From the NCBI RefSeq assembly GCF_000004075.3, contig NC_026660.2, forward strand, positions 29,391,498 through 29,455,497: a stretch of DNA of 64,000 nt. The letters are read 5' to 3'. How positions within the stretch are numbered: position 1 is the first letter of the stretch; each line of letters begins with the position of its first letter. The notes beneath the pieces were generated by a model that worked only from the letters and a program-made list of their open reading frames with translations, did no database searches and was not told the DNA's origin. A program made the position numbers and the translations under genes. Shown here piece by piece: positions 24,980-36,484 of this stretch. This DNA is from Cucumis sativus. Taxonomy: Eukaryota; Streptophyta; Magnoliopsida; Cucurbitales; Cucurbitaceae.

Positions 24980-25578
24980 AACCGCTCTTCTTCACCACCA
25001 TCAATTTTTTCAATGTTTACATGACATTTGAAATAATCCCTCCTCCAATTTGTAGGTCTCTCCTAAAAGTGCAACTAAGTTTTGCTCGTACACATACATA
25101 CACGTAAATATACATACATATCAAAATATCTACATATATATAAGTTAATCCTACGGTTGTCCGGTAAATAAGGATTTAAGAGTCTCAAAGCTAAAATTCT
25201 TTCAAAGAAAAGTTGCCAAAGTAGAGAAGTGTAGAAGATAGGCACTGAAAACAAATCAAGTGAACCGAAAGCTGAAGACATTCTTCGCTGTGAAGTTAGA
25301 TACATCTCTTGTTCCCTACTAACAAATGCACACCTATATAAATAGGACCCACAATTTCATTTTCTTGAAACAATTGACCTAAGACTGACAGAAGGTCAAA
25401 CACAGAATACACAAAAGATTCAAGCAACACATTCTAGAAATCAGACCGCAAAAAAATCAGCGCCAAAATCCATAAACAGACTTGAAAACCCTCTCTAGTT
25501 CTATAGATGGATCGACAATTTCATCTCCACATAGGGCTAAATTCATCAACCTATACAAGTCCTAAACAAATCTAGTTA

Positions 25579-28500
25579 TCATAGTTTGAGTACACATTTC
25601 TCATAGAGCGAAAGAACGTCTTTTTTGTTGGGATTCTTCAACTGAAGAAGTTCGGCACCAAAGTTATGTTTTGTGAGTTCTTGCTTAAGCTTCTGAACTG
25701 TGAACTTGGTATAGTCCTGATTTGTTTGCTGGCTATGATTATTATCTTCATCGCCTTTGAAAATTGACCCACCATCCTCTGGCTGAGTGTACTTCATAGG
25801 ACTACTTGTGCTTCTAGATCTTTTATTCACTCTTAAAATTCTCTCACTTGTGTCCATGTCTTGAACGGATTCCATGCCCATATCACCATCATCCGCCCTT
25901 GGACGTTTCCCATGAGAAGCAGTCTTCAGCCTACCATCCAAAGCTGTCTCATTAAGACGGACTTCAGTCAATTGTTGTTGGAGTAGATCGATTTTTGCAT
26001 GAGCAGATTGCAACTGAAGAGAGAGAGCCTCAGCCCTATTGTTGGCCTCTGCATGTGCAGAACGTTCTGAATCCAGAAGACCCTGAAGAACTTGAACAGT
26101 GCTAGTACGCTGCTCATTGTTCGACTTCAATAGAGACTCTATTTCTTTTTCCCTTTCTTCAACTCTTCCTTCCAATGATGCAACTCTTGACACTGCTTCC
26201 ATCTCTGACTCCCGAATTCGTTGCAAATCTTCCACCAAATCTTTCTTCTGCCTTTCCAGATTTTCAATTTGCCTTTCGGCCCTCTCTATTTGGGCCATGC
26301 GCTCCATTGCCAACCTCTGCATCTCATTCTTTCCCTCTTGAGCAGCACTAGCTTCATTTCTTGCTTTATCAGCAATTTCAGTAGCCTTCTTAGCTTCGTG
26401 TTCAGCAAATCTACATCTTTCCTGAACTTCATCAAACCTTTGAAATTCAGATAAGTACTTCTGATCCAAATGAACCTTTTCTTGCAGCAACATTCTTGCT
26501 TCTTTCTCAAACGATTGAGCCTTTGCATTTGCGGTTTCCAACCTCTCCTTTAAGTCTTTTATTTCATGCCTCAAAGAAGATACTTCCACATCATAACTCC
26601 CAATTTTTGACTCGGCAACCTGCAGAAGAAACATTCATTTTATAAGAATGATATTCTTTTCATCATTGAGATAGAAAGTGATATCCATGTGTTATATGAC
26701 AGCAGGACTTCAGTAAACACAGATTATTAACAAATGAGTTAAAAAATGACCCACCAACATTTTTAAAAATCTAAGAAGTTTACCTTCAGCTCAAGCCCTA
26801 AAGTTGTCAAATGCTCCTCAACTTGCTTAATTTTTGTTGCTTTGTCCTTCAATTCATCTTCCTGCATCATGGGAAAAACAAACAAACAAAAAAGATACTT
26901 CTCGTTATAGCAATTCAAGTATTTGATTGCCGAAATAGAATATGCTACCAGATGGTGTGAGTATGGTTGGTGATGAAGGTTTACCTTCACAGACAAAATA
27001 TTGGAGAATTCTTTCCTCAAATCATCTTCTCTAAGTCTTGTTTGCTTATTTGTGCGTTCTTCTGCAAGTGCAGCTTTTTCAAGAGCAGCTTTAGTATCTC
27101 TTAAAGCAATCTCAAATTTCCTCTTCCACTCTTCTGCCTCTTCTTGTGCAGACTGAGATTGTTCCCGAGCAGCCGCCAGCCTTGCTTCAGCAGCACTGCT
27201 CCTGGACTTCAAAATAGCAATATCTGAATTAGCTTGATCTTCCTCAGCTTTCAACTTTGACAAGACAGTTTCATATTTTCTTTTCCAATCCAATGATTCT
27301 TGCTTTGCTTGCTCCACTGTTTTCTTCAGGCTAGAGCATCTCTCATCAAGAGAACTGCAGTCACCCTGTAGATTAGTTATACGATTCATGTAGTCATCAG
27401 CAACCTTTTTCTTATCATTGATGGCATCCTCATATCGCTTCAGATAATCAGACTTATACTTCTCACTGGCTTCCAGCTGCTTCTTAAGCAAATTCAGCTG
27501 GTCTTCAATTGAGCGACATTTCAAAGCGAGGGAATTCTTCTCTGATCCAACTTGATCAATGAGTCTTTTTATAAGGTCGAGTACTGGACCCTCCAAACTG
27601 CAAATTTCCATGGTACATGTTAGCGCACATTGATTAAAAAATAACCCACAAATAAGATGAAGGATAAATTCTAATATTAACCTCTGGTGTAAAAATGTTG
27701 CCAGCTTCTGCCACTTTCCAGGACCGTGGGATGATGCTTCATACTCAGACAGAAGAGCACCAAGAACCTGCACGGATGTGTAAACAACCAAAAGAAAATG
27801 GGGAATTCAATTATAAATCAACAAGTACACATGGGAAGAGACATTAACAAAGAAGGTTGAAATTCAATAAATGCAGATGGAAGTATGTTCAGCTTATTCA
27901 GTCACAGAAATCAACTAACAACTATTACGAATAAGCTGATCATACTACACAAATTAAATCACAGTTTCTATTTTCTCCAACAAACATAATGAATTTAATG
28001 CCTGCAGTTGCTTCAAGACCACCAGAATCATCAACATAGCTGATCATTAATACTTTACATTGTTTTTTAATAGACCAAACTGTGCCTGTCAGAAACGAAC
28101 CACAAAAATAGTCCTTAACCCAAGACAGACAAATAAAATCTAAATTACCTTCACAACATTATTGATATTTGCATCAGAAGCATGGCAAGCAACTCTCAAC
28201 CTCTTTTCCATGCTTTGTATAGCATTCGTGCATTGCAAGTCTGCTTCTGTATATGCATTTCTTTTGTAATCCTGCATTAGACAATCACCAACTCAAGTAA
28301 ATAAAACAAGGAGCAGAAAATAATTCTTTCTAAAGATAACTTCCAAAAAAATTTGGGAAAGTAGAGATTGTCATATAAGTAAAATTGCTTCATCTTGTCG
28401 AGTGAACACCAAACTCCAAGGAGAAGATGGAATGTCCCATGACATGTGTATGAACAATTCTACAACATAGCCCGTACTAATTTATAGAGGTAAGTTAATA

Positions 28501-31500
28501 TTCACTCTTTACTTGATAGTCAATTAAATATTAGCCTCGTCAAATTAAATTCTAAAACTCAAAAATTTAAGAAATTAATACCTACTTAAAACAAAATATA
28601 AATTTCTTGTAAAATATTAATAAATCATAGAAAATTCAACCAACAAAACACATAATATCAAGCCCCCCAAAAAAATCCTAAATTAATCCAAAAATATATA
28701 GAACCTAACCATAAATTTGAAACGGGTGGAGGCCCAAATTAAACATCAAAAGAAAAACAACCTAAAGAAACATCCACAAGCAACAAAGAATAATACCCGA
28801 AAATAAAGTCTTATCAAGCCATAACAATACATACATTTACCCACAAATAACAAAATGGTAAACCCACTAATGAGTATTAATTCCATCACATGAAGTTCAA
28901 GGCTTATTTTGAAAGAATTAATGACCTAAAATTTTAACTAAATACAAGAGTAAAGGTAAATCCCGCTCTCCCCCCATTTTCAACATGAACTCAAATGTTC
29001 CCCTTTGGACATATGAAAGTATAAAAGCTAGGATGCAAAAAGGAGTAACAAAACGCATATTAAAATTTACAACAAAAGCAAATATAAAGTTACTATAAAA
29101 AAGTTGGGATAGAAACTCAAGGAATGCACTGAAACGAGTCAGTTTGCAGTTTCTCCAAAAATTCCCACACACCTTATACAATTCTCCAGATTCTATCCAA
29201 CAAAGCCTTCCTACCAAACATCAACTTACCAAGTAGCCTTTACTTTTACAAAAAGGCATATTGTGAATTTACCATCTCAAGCATCAGAATTTTCTTCCCT
29301 AATTGGACCACCTCAAACAAAATGTCCAATTGACGATACAAATTTCGAGAAAACATAGAATTAACATTCATTACATTCCTTACCTCAAATGCTTTTCTAT
29401 AAAATTTCTCAAGTAGTCCCTCATATTTTTTCCTCACTGGACCAACACCTACAGCACTCGAATTAAATGCAGCAAGTGATTTTTGAACAGCAGTTTCATG
29501 TGCTTCCCTCAATGCTGCCTACAGAAAAACAACGTCGTCACAAAAAATAAAAAACATCTCTAATAAAGATGTAGAAGAGAATTTGCACTCACTTCTTCTG
29601 GTGGCTTTGACCGGTCAAAAGTAGACATATACACTTCAGCAGCATGATCATACGCCCTTCTACACTCCGCTTCTTCGACACTCTGCAAATTAATGATATG
29701 GATGAAAATTATCTCAATGCATTGTTAAATTCCCAATTCACAAAAAGAGGCAACAATCCCTACATGGTTGCACTCTACATGACACAAATTTAATCAATCT
29801 ATTTGAAAGGAGAGAGATGTTTGACAATGCAGTTACCTAAACATTCAAATTCAGAAATGAGAAAAAAGAATTCCTAATAAGCATCTACATAAAGTACCTT
29901 AAAACAAAATTTCACAAGATATGTGTTTGCTGGGAAAACAAATGTTCAATAAGATATACCAACCTGCCAAGAGGAGGTTATCGTAGGCACTGCACCATGG
30001 TTTAGAGCATTAAGGTAAGACTCTGTTATACCAACCAAAATTGGACCTGTCATAACAGTTGCTCCAACTTGCTTAGGCCTTGTCCTCTCAAAAACAAATT
30101 TAGTAAATGCATCAAGTCCAGACCTAAATTCAGGCCTTAGTTTATCCAACTGCAGAACCACAGAATACTAAGTTTGATTAAATTTGGCTTCAAAAGAAAC
30201 AAAAAATGTAAAGAAAATCCATAAGTTTAAGTTACTTACAGATATTTGATCAAGTCTTTGGAGATCATTTTCATTATTCAGAGGACGCACAAGAGTAAAG
30301 CAGTCTCTATCAGGAAACAGTGCTCTAATTGAATCACGAATCTGGCAGTAAATGAACGAAATTACAAATCAGATCATCGATGCAAACAAACATATTCAAT
30401 TTACAACAACAAAATACAAGAGAAAATGTTCAAAGTGTCCCAAAGTCATAAAAAGCAGACTCGAAGTTCTATGTTCACGAGCAAACAGATAGTGAACAGC
30501 CAGTGTAAATATCAGAAGCCATTGAAAAAACGTCGAGGAGAATACAACTCAACTCAAATATTGAGAAAGGGTATAAGTCTTAAACGATGATATTATTAAC
30601 TAATATCATCAAAGAGCACAACAAAAACAGATATATCAGCTTCCTAACTCTTCCAATACTCACTCAAGTACAAGGTACTCAAAAGGCATACCCATACATC
30701 CATCCTTCCATCATATCTCGAGTCCAATAAAAATATATTAGCAGGTAATGGAAAGGCAGTCTTCACAACCCATACTAATAAAGATAACATAACCAAAAAA
30801 AAACACTCTTAAATCTGTGCAATAACTAAAGAAGAATAACTACTAAACTCTCAAGCAGAACATCTAGGAGGTAAGAAAGAAGTATGTGGCCTAAATCCTA
30901 GAACATGTGATATCCATCTAGAACCAAGGAAACGTATCCTTTCTTCAACATACATATATTCATTCAAGTAAAAAGAGTTCTGGATTTCCATAAAGGAATT
31001 TTCGAGTTAAAAACAGTTACGAACTTGGGTGGTGTTTGGGGAAAGAGTTGGGTGGCAGGAATGGAGCTACTCCTTGTTTGGCCTTGAAGCTCTTAAAACC
31101 AATATGCCCCTCAACTTATTAACACCTTATCCTTACACTATAGACCACACAACTAAACAATTCTCCAGAGTAAACAACTGCACTTCTTGCACCAAACACC
31201 CCCTTAGTAAGCAACTTCTAAAATGATTTGTGCAACAAGAGTAGCTTTTTCTCTCTTTTCTAGACCTAGATAATATGACCCCAAATAATAAAGAAACAAA
31301 TTCACCAAACCACAAAAGTACAGACGTCCATCTAATACCTCATTCTTAGCAGCTATGTCTTTTCCACTTCCTTGAACTGGCCTCAAAGCAAGTTCCAGAT
31401 AGTCCCGAGGTGTTATTCTCCTATTGTCCTCAACTAGATCCAAATAGAAGTCCTGCAAGTAATTCTCATTTTAGAGACAAGTTACAACCAAATATTATGC

Positions 31501-34298
31501 CAAAATATAGAAGTTAGTGCAGGTAGAGAATCAAACACAATAATAACGTAGGGGTGAAGTAACTCTCTCTTTTTCTTTTTTTTTATAAAAGAAAACAGGA
31601 CTCTCTATATGGAAAGAGACTAATGTTCTAAGTACATGAGGGTTATTCAAAGAAAATAAAGCATAAAGCATAAAGCATAACTAGGATCAACAGGGGCACC
31701 CAAACATCTCAACTGGGTTGATACCCCTTAACACCCTCATCATATCCTTCAAAAGGTTACATCAAAAATAGGCCGAGGCTTATAAGTTCAGCAATTACAG
31801 GACAAAAAGGCTATAAATCACTATCCTTTCAAAGGTTTCAACAATAAGCATACAGAAGACCTAAGACAAAAGTGCAGAAAGAGATTAAACTCAAAATAAG
31901 TGAATTAAGCTGGGAAAATAAAAAGACTCCAATTTGAGTAGATTTCTTAATGTTGTAGCTTTCAAAAGGCTTGGAGAAGGAACACCAAGAGGAGACATTC
32001 TTATGGACAACTTCAAAGAGATCCAACCAAAGAAGTAATTCTCTTTTGTTTAAAATTTAAAAACAAACTTTCATTGAGAATGAAAGAAATTTAAAGTCGA
32101 CTGCACAAATTAAATACAATAACAAAAAGGTAAAATAAGCACCAAACAGAAGGTCAAACGTAACAAGGAATAAATGGGTCATACATTGAAAACTCATGCC
32201 ATTGGGAAAAAATGCACATTGCAGAAATAAATTTTAAAAAATGGCCAAATGTCTGAACGCACTTCGAAATAAATTTATGGACATTAATGGTAGAGAAGTG
32301 CATTGTACCCTTAGAAGCCAAACAAAGATTGGAGAGAATTGACCAAGCTCAGCAGATGTAGTTCTGCCCCCAGCAGCCCTAACACGAATATGTTTAGTCA
32401 TTTGAGTGACAAGAGATAAACGATCAAGTGCAGCTTCATCTATTCCACCCATCTGAACAGAAACAAAAAAAATGAGTTCCATAAAGAAAAATGAAATTGT
32501 GAAAATGGCACAAATTATAGAGCAAAAAGAAAACAACATTGTTCAAATTGAAGAAAAATAAAAAAGAAGAGACGTGCAATTCATTGTGTTCAGAAAAGGC
32601 AGGTTTTTAAAAGATAAAGATCAACATTAGTTGCCCCTACCTGATTATAGACAAACATGCTAGATAAGAGAACGGCTAGAGAAAAAATCTGGGTGCTGTA
32701 TGTTCCCTGTAAAAAAATTGAGGAGGAAATAAGAAAAATAGATGGAACAAATTAAATAGCAAAATAAATTTGTAATATTACACCTTCAAATGAGGCAAAC
32801 ATACTATTAATTGAAATGAAGCAAATTTGAATTGACAGGAAAGACATTCAATTCCAATTCGAGTAGTGGACTGGAGTCATACCGTTTGATCATACGCATC
32901 AATTCCTTCACTATCTAATAGTAAAAGATTGTACTCAGTTCCATCAAGGGCAGTTCTTTTCAAGGGTGTACTCCAGAGCCATAGCCCTTTAGTACAAGGC
33001 CGATGGGTAGATGCTACTTGAAACCCACTACTCCTCCCAAGAAGCTTCAAAAGAAAAGAGTTGATTGTAAGTCCACAAAATTACACTACAGACGTGGAGA
33101 AGCTAAGTGCTCCACAAAATTTCATGAATGTTCTACGTAACAATCACAATTGTATGCAAATTATCTCTGCATAAAATCACATCCTGAAACCCCAACCAAA
33201 AAAAAAAAAAGAAAAGAAAAAGACACAAGCACTTGAATTCTTACGGATATGTCCCACGTCATGCCGACTAAGTTATATTCAAAGTACAAGCCCACGAGTT
33301 GTGAGAAACAAAACCAACTCTAGTGAATAGAGAATAACCAGAAAAAAGCAAATTGAATGCGTCTACGAGGACCCACAAAAATTATCGCAAACAAAAAATA
33401 AAAATTTCAAGAGGTATTTAATTCCAAAACTGAGTTTGTACAACTTGAAGTTGAAGAGAAAACCCCATACTACTAGATTTGCTATGACTTTGCCGATACA
33501 CAAACCAATATAAATTATTACTACAAACTACATGCTTACGTTTACAAATTACAAAGAAAAATGAAAAATAAACTCAAGCTTCAAAACACATTTCCTTTCA
33601 CAGTTTACAACAAGTTTCACAGTCCTAGATCTTCCAAGCCCGTTAAACAAATGCACACTCACAATATCGGACGTTAGCAACCTAGTATCAGAGTTTTCAT
33701 TTCTCTAGCACAGTCCTAAACAGGTACAGAAGACAAAGGCCCACATCACCCACTCACTACCCGCAGTTCGAAAGAAAAATAAACCCTTTCCATGTTCTAC
33801 AGCCCTTCGATGTACACATATACCACTTCCTCCCACCTACACAGTGATAAACTTGAATTCCAGCTCAGACCCGTCTCGCTTCAGAGCTAGCTTATATACA
33901 GATGGCAACCACTAAACAAGTGCAACTCCTCCCAGCATTTTTACTTAGCTAAAACTCCAAAACCCTAGATTGTGAATGAACCCACCAAATGACAAAAGCT
34001 AATTTTTGAGAGGATATCCTACACAAAATAAAGAGCAGAAGAAACTAACTTGATTTAAAATGAAGCTCTTTCCCTGACGAGCACGGCCACAAACAGAGAC
34101 GACACCAATTGGCTCTTTTACAAGCTGTAAGGTAGCAACAGCTTCAGGATCCATCCGAAACTTTCCTTTCTCATCGCAGTAAACAAGACGAATTGGCCTC
34201 GCCGGACCAGTCCCCGTGGAGGACGAAGACAGCGAAGAAGCAGACTGCGGAGTTGAAACATCGGCGGAATTGCCCTTCCCTCTGAAATAGCTGATCAT
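25579..34298 (-). CDS. GBPL3: Guanylate-binding-protein-like large GTPase with coiled coils
   Basis: Dynamin-superfamily GTPase of the GBP class. Arabidopsis GBPL3 (At5g46070) is reported to form nuclear condensates that promote defence transcription. Exons: 34298-34050, 33044-32883, 32706-32641, 32452-32309, 31452-31339, 30341-30240, 30149-29964, 29682-29593, 29518-29384, 28271-28149, 27767-27682, 27597-26985, 26861-26784 and 26619-25579; 1062 aa (Arabidopsis about 1080). The start is ATG 34298 (MISYFRGKGNSADVS); the frame upstream opens only with TTG. The G domain shows P-loop GRARQGKS (71-78), LLLLDSEG, MGGIDEAALDRLSLVTQM and the GBP guanine-specificity region TLVRPLNN. A helical domain follows (HGPGKWQKLATFL), then about 450 residues of coiled coil. 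The C-terminal part has basic clusters (HGKRPR, NKRSRS), likely nuclear signals, and a SAP-like end (FTVQKLKQELTKHNFG). There is no CaaX box. Confidence 0.95.
31027..31205. mobile_element. Small TIR element (MITE) in GBPL3 intron 5
   Basis: The left end GGTGTTTGGGGAAAGAGTTG and, in inverted orientation at the right end, GGTGTTTGGTGCAAGAAGTG match at 16 of 20 positions over about 180 bp, inside the 1-kb intron at 30342-31338. The element has no coding capacity. Similar ends occur at 63627-63822. The target-site duplication was not resolved. Confidence 0.6.
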
Positions 34299-36022
34299 CT
34301 TCTTCTGCAACCCTTGCTTCCTTTTCCGCCTGTGTAGATCAAACTTCCCGCCCTAAACCCTACGAAACAATCTAACAACAACAAAAATGCAAACCTTCCA
34401 GTACAAAAGGAATGAGAATTAGGCTTTTGTGTGAGTGAGTGAAAGAGTGGAATCGGAAGCGTTTGAAATCGGGGAGGGAAAAGCAGCAGCCCCTCAGGTC
34501 TTTCCCAGACTTTCTTTGTTCAAGACATGAAATTACCATCAAGCCCAGAAACTTTAACGAAGGGTGAGGGCTTTTCAGTCATTTCGGTTTAACCGTCCTT
34601 CAAGCCGCTGAGACAGCGTGGTTATAAGGCTAGGCTAGCCTGGCAGCTGTCCATAAAATGCTTCTCCACATTCTCTTTTTTTATTTCCAACTTTCCTCCT
34701 TTACTTACCTTTCCTTCTCTAAAGCCCATCAAGCGATCAAAATTCAACGGCCCATTTAACAGCCCATTTATCTCATCGGCCCATGATAAAAGGCCCAATT
34801 AGGAGCCCATTCCTCGAGCGTCGTGGTCAGCTGAACGCCTAACCCTTCAGCCTTCCTCCAAAACAAAAGAGAAAAGTTGGCATGCCTTTCGTCTAATCTT
34901 CTTTGGTTTTTAGACCATATATAACTAATTATTACTCCAACCCAAGCAAAACACTAAAGTTAAAGACACAAAGGACTGTGTCAATATATTATTATTCATT
35001 ACATGAAAAGAATTAATGCACTCCCACCATAATTGATCGATTTTTGTGATTCATGGTTCGAATTTATTCATTTAAATTAACTGCATATTTTAACGATCAT
35101 ATATAAACGATATGATGTTAGAGTCTTCTACCTTATCGTATCACATTTGATAAATTGTATTTTAAAAATTAATTGAATTAGGTAAAAAAACATATGTTTT
35201 GTAACATGTAAGTGAAAACTCAAAACAATTATTTTTATTCGCACTAAGATACTTGAATTATTTGACAAGTAAATTATAAGTATTTTTGCTTTAAATTAGT
35301 AAGGCAATCTCATTACAACACCACTTTTTAAATGCATGGATGAGTTTTTGTCCTTTTATTTTTTTGGATTAGAATTGTAATTTTGTAGAATGTGAACCTT
35401 TCGTATAATGATATTGTTTGACATTTATATTGCCTTTTAGGAAACACACATTTTTTTTATGAATGAATATACAAATATTATGTCTTCATTATTTAATATT
35501 CAAAATGACGAGTCACACACACACAACAATATTTTGATTGATATGGCTGGGTCCCTCTAATGTCACGTAGAAGAAAAAGATAAATAATGAATTTAATTTT
35601 AAATGAACAAATCTGTAAATTAGACAAATATATATATATCAAGAGGATTTTTCAAAGAGAAAAGAAAAAGAATTAAATTAAGCAACAAATATTTTAAAGG
35701 AGATTTAATGACATTCTCAAATGTAGTGATTAAAGAAAATAGTTTCGTGGGCTATTAATAATTATTAAATGAAAACATATCAAACAATTTACAATATATA
35801 TTTTAAAATCTCAGCTACCAAATCTGCCTCTAGGGATCAAATTTCAAAGAAAATTTCATCACCGATATATACTTTCAAAAATTCTCTTCTGCATCCACTC
35901 GGAGGGCGTATCTGAGATCGGAAATTTAATTTAATTTAAACCAACGATGACAGAGAATTCAAGATCAGCAATATACTTTACTAGATTTAATTCGTTTTTT
36001 TAATTTATACAAAATCAAAGCC
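34299..36022. other. Intergenic between GBPL3 promoter and glutaredoxin 3' end
   Basis: The first 550 bases are the GBPL3 leader and promoter with a cluster of GCCCA motifs. The remainder is AT-rich with (CA) and (TA) short repeats. About 35820-36022 is probably the glutaredoxin 3' UTR. No gene supported. Confidence 0.65.
34723..34810 (-). promoter_or_regulatory. Cluster of site-II-type (TGGGCC/ATGGGCT) motifs upstream of GBPL3
   Basis: Six GCCCA cores in 88 bp: near 34724, 34750, 34763, 34779, 34793 and 34805. Read toward GBPL3 they are TGGGC(C/T). Such site-II elements bind TCP factors and mark promoters of constitutively or growth-expressed plant genes. The cluster lies about 425-510 bp upstream of the GBPL3 start codon. 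Function is inferred from motif density. Confidence 0.6.
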
Positions 36023-36418
36023 TCAAAGCCACAAAGCACCGGCATCTTTTAACGCCGGTACCAATTCACCGGAAATATGAGCCGCCATCACTTTTTCCAA
36101 CCCACCAAACATCTTCCCTCCAATAAACACCACCGGAAACTGCACTCTTCCATCTCCACCGCCGGAGGCAAATTTTCCAATCTCCCCGGCAGTATCGACT
36201 TCATCTTCTTCACCAACCACGACCACGGCCGGGTTGGCACCGTGGCCCAACAACAACAGTTTCAAAACATGGCTCATACAACACCCGCGCCTCGCTAGAA
36301 CCACAACGGCGTTTTTGGACACTAATTTCTCAACCCCATCACCGGAAGGCTCGTGCGCCTTGCAGGAGGAGGAGGCAGCGGCAGGAATCCACGTCCGGTA
36401 CGGAATTGCTTGGTGCAT
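36023..36418 (-). CDS. CC-type (ROXY) glutaredoxin
   Basis: Intronless 131-aa plant-specific class III glutaredoxin. The ATG at 36418 (MHQAIPYRTW) is preferred over the in-frame upstream extension, whose first 34 residues are just translated CT repeat. The active site is CCMS at residues 46-49 in LARRGCCMSHVLKLLLLGHG; the glutathione-site cis-Pro is P95 in FPVVFIGGK. The C-terminus is ALWL (128-131), the motif through which ROXY proteins bind TGA bZIP factors and TOPLESS-type repressors. Family roles are in petal and anther development, nitrate signalling and defence cross-talk, usually as transcriptional co-regulators rather than general redox enzymes. The loop at 70-92 is longer than usual and acidic/Gly-rich. 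The subtype cannot be fixed from this sequence alone. Confidence 0.93.
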   Translation of the reverse strand: MHQAIPYRTWIPAAASSSCKAHEPSGDGVEKLVSKNAVVVLARRGCCMSHVLKLLLLGHGANPAVVVVGEEDEVDTAGEIGKFASGGGDGRVQFPVVFIGGKMFGGLEKVMAAHISGELVPALKDAGALWL

Positions 36419-36463
36419 ATTATTGCAAATTTGGTAAAGAAAAAGATCCAAAATTTCGAGAGA

Positions 36464-36484
36464 AAGAGAGAGAGAGAGAGAGAG
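36464..36484. repeat. (GA)n microsatellite in the glutaredoxin leader
   Basis: A GA run 46-66 nt upstream of the start codon; in the sense strand it is a CT repeat typical of plant 5' leaders. Confidence 0.92.

Larger units (their letters stand above)
24189..25578. other. Intergenic between convergent NAC and GBPL3-like genes
   Basis: Converging 3' ends. It contains the possible NAC terminal exon, a (TA)n tract at 24948-24976 and probably the 3' UTR of the GBPL3-like gene (about 25300-25578). Nothing else supported. Confidence 0.65.

Noticed and set aside
34299-34310. In-frame extension of GBPL3 by four codons
   Set aside because: The first codon is TTG. ATG at 34298 matches the family N-terminus.
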